A stretch of 7,619 nucleotides of DNA, taken from NCBI GenBank assembly GCA_003170115.1, contig PMZS01000181.1:1-7619 (forward strand), in the 5' to 3' direction. The DNA comes from Spirochaetaceae bacterium. GTDB lineage: Bacteria; Spirochaetota; Spirochaetia; SZUA-6; Fen-1364. Shown piece after piece: positions 6,376-7,619 of the stretch. The number at the start of each line of letters is the position of its first letter. The stretch's first letter is position 1. The notes below the pieces were generated by a model. That model had not been told where the DNA came from. It was given only the letters and a program-made list of their open reading frames with translations, and did not search any database. Both the position numbers and the translations under genes were made by a program.

Positions 6376-6703
6376 GATCCTCGCGCTGGTGCGCCCGGAT
6401 TTCGGGGCCGGCTTCTCTCTCACCGGCATCGACGTGGGCAGGGTTGCCGACGCCCGCGAGCTGCGTGAGGCGCTTTCGGCCGCGGTGGACGGCACGAGGT
6501 ACGGGATGGTGATCGTCGAGGAAGAGCTCATGGCGGGGCTGGATGAGGCCGAGCGCGCGGCATTCGGCGCGGTCAGCGTGCCGCTGGTGATAGAGGTGCC
6601 GGGTGCCCTGGTGTGGAAGGAAGCCGCGGAAGCACCGGCGGAGGACTATGTCGCGCGCCTGATCCGGCGCGCCGTGGGCTACCAGTTGAACATCAAGCTG
6701 TGA
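6368..6703 (+). CDS. V/A-type ATPase subunit F (central stalk; NtpG in Enterococcus naming)
   Basis: This 111-residue protein of the central rotor binds subunit D and stimulates or regulates ATP hydrolysis. It shows the CheY-like alternating pattern of the family: RPDFGAGFSLTGI at 9-21, VIVEEEL at 48-54, VPLVIEVPG at 71-79 and a C-terminal helix YVARLIRRAVGYQL at 94-107. The normal length is about 100-110. Start: TTG at 6368 places the first beta strand (ILALV) as in homologues. No ATG exists at the right position, and a nearby GGAG supports it. The start lies inside subunit C (8-base overlap), so expression is coupled. The rare start codon may lower yield to the single copy per complex needed. 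The place between C and A matches the ntp operon. Confidence 0.92.
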   Translation: MSRILALVRPDFGAGFSLTGIDVGRVADARELREALSAAVDGTRYGMVIVEEELMAGLDEAERAAFGAVSVPLVIEVPGALVWKEAAEAPAEDYVARLIRRAVGYQLNIKL

Positions 6704-6711
6704 GGGCAGGC

Positions 6712-7619
6712 GTGCAGAAACCACAAGACGAAGCTCGGGGGATCATCAGCAGGGTATCGGGCCCGACGGTCATCGCGAAGTCGATCAGCGGCGCGCGCAT
6801 GTCGGAGGTCGTGAAGGTGGGAAAAGCCGGGCTCATGGGAGAGATCATCCGGCTGGACGGGGACACGGCGTTCATCCAGACCTACGAAGACACCTCCGGT
6901 ATCTGCGTGGGCGAGCCCGCGGTCCTCACCGGCGAGTCCCTCCTGGTGACCCTCGGACCCGGTCTGCTTGGAAGCGTCTTCGACGGGGTCCAGCGGCCCC
7001 TGAAGATGCTGGAATCCCGCAGCGGTCCGTTCATCAGCAGGGGGCTTTCCGTCCCCGCTCTCCCGCAGGAGAAACGCTGGCGCTTCGAGCCCGCGGTCGC
7101 GAAGGGCGCGAAGGTGAAAGGGGGGGCCATCATCGGCCATGTGCGGGAAACCCCCTCCTTCGTCCACTCGATCATGGTCCCACCGGGAGTCTCGGGCACG
7201 GTCGCGGAAATAGAGGCCGGGGACTTTGCGGTGAGCCAGGCGGTCGGACGCCTGGAGGACGGCGCGGAGCTTTCATTGGTTCAGCGCTGGCCGGCAAAGG
7301 TGCCCCGGCCGGTGAAGGCAAAGACGGTCTCCGCAGAGCCTTTCGTCACCGGCCAGCGCGTGCTTGACTGTCTCTTCCCGATCGCCACGGGCGGAACGGC
7401 ATGCCTGCCCGGAGGCTTCGGGACCGGGAAAACAGTCCTCGAACAGTCGCTGGCGAAATACTCCGCGGCGGACGTGATCGTCTACGTCGGATGCGGCGAG
7501 CGGGGAAACGAGATGACCGACGTTCTCACCGAGTTCCCCGAGCTCATCGACCCGCGCACGGGCGGGCCCCTGATGGACCGCACGGTCCTGGTGGTGAACA
7601 CCTCCAACATGCCCGTCGC
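6712..7619 (+). CDS. ntpA: V/A-type ATPase catalytic subunit A, N-terminal part (cut by window end)
   Basis: The first 302 codons plus 2 bases of the nucleotide-hydrolysing subunit; the family is about 580-600 residues, so roughly half is present. Order: an N-terminal beta barrel with ISRVSGPTVIAK; a region ending in PLKMLESRSGPFISRG; the non-homologous bulge that separates A subunits from F1-beta, containing IIGHVRETPSFVHSIMVPPG; then the ATPase core with QRVLDCLFPIATGG. The Walker A motif GGFGTGKT is at 234-241, with Lys240 and Thr241. GCGERGNEM at 260-268 contains the catalytic Glu263, and the end reads NTSNMPV. Start: GTG 6712, 8 bases after the F stop, with GAGGG at 6702-6706. The next ATG, at 6798, would cut into the beta barrel. 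Subunits B and D are expected beyond the right edge. Confidence 0.96.
   Translation, partial: MQKPQDEARGIISRVSGPTVIAKSISGARMSEVVKVGKAGLMGEIIRLDGDTAFIQTYEDTSGICVGEPAVLTGESLLVTLGPGLLGSVFDGVQRPLKMLESRSGPFISRGLSVPALPQEKRWRFEPAVAKGAKVKGGAIIGHVRETPSFVHSIMVPPGVSGTVAEIEAGDFAVSQAVGRLEDGAELSLVQRWPAKVPRPVKAKTVSAEPFVTGQRVLDCLFPIATGGTACLPGGFGTGKTVLEQSLAKYSAADVIVYVGCGERGNEMTDVLTEFPELIDPRTGGPLMDRTVLVVNTSNMPV

Overview
The window holds the end of a membrane-bound, energy-converting (group 4) [NiFe]-hydrogenase operon, followed directly on the same strand by the first seven genes of a V/A-type rotary ATPase operon, the seventh cut by the window edge. All genes are on the + strand and nearly every base is coding. 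The DNA is GC-rich. Shine-Dalgarno-like sites before most genes, a sigma70-like promoter candidate and a signal peptide on the c-ring subunit suggest a bacterium, probably an anaerobe with H2 or formate metabolism. The sequence alone does not fix the phylum.

Region 1 (1-1974), hydrogenase. It begins inside the last cysteine motif of the catalytic large subunit. An NuoH/HycD/MbhM-type membrane anchor (157-1098), a two-cluster 4Fe-4S ferredoxin-like subunit (1098-1505) and a HycI-type maturation endopeptidase (1456-1974) follow. The order large subunit, membrane subunit, ferredoxin is that of mbhL-M-N in Thermococcales rather than E. coli hycD-E-F. The large subunit still carries a 46-residue tail after its CTDR motif, which is the substrate expected for the linked peptidase.

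Region 2 (1975-2053), junction. This is the only sizeable non-coding gap, at 79 bases. It contains most of a good sigma70-type promoter candidate whose -35 box overlaps the hycI stop codon. No terminator is visible.

Region 3 (2054-7619), ATPase. The order is peripheral stalk H/G, I (stator), K (c ring), E (stalk), C (AC39-like coupling subunit), F (central stalk), A (catalytic, first 302 codons). This matches the Enterococcus ntpF-I-K-E-C-G-A order, so B and D should lie just downstream. Genes are joined by ATGA overlaps or gaps of up to 8 bases, and the F and A genes use TTG and GTG starts. The c subunit is a two-helix type with one carboxylate per hairpin and resembles the Thermus type more than the four-helix Enterococcus pump.

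Together the genes suggest a compact chemiosmotic module: a ferredoxin- or formate-linked hydrogenase builds an ion gradient and a rotary ATPase uses it, or the reverse. The individual families are well known. The main interest is that the two machines sit side by side, with details in the c ring, the hydrogenase maturation step and the operon junction. I found no mobile element, CRISPR array, tRNA or rRNA.
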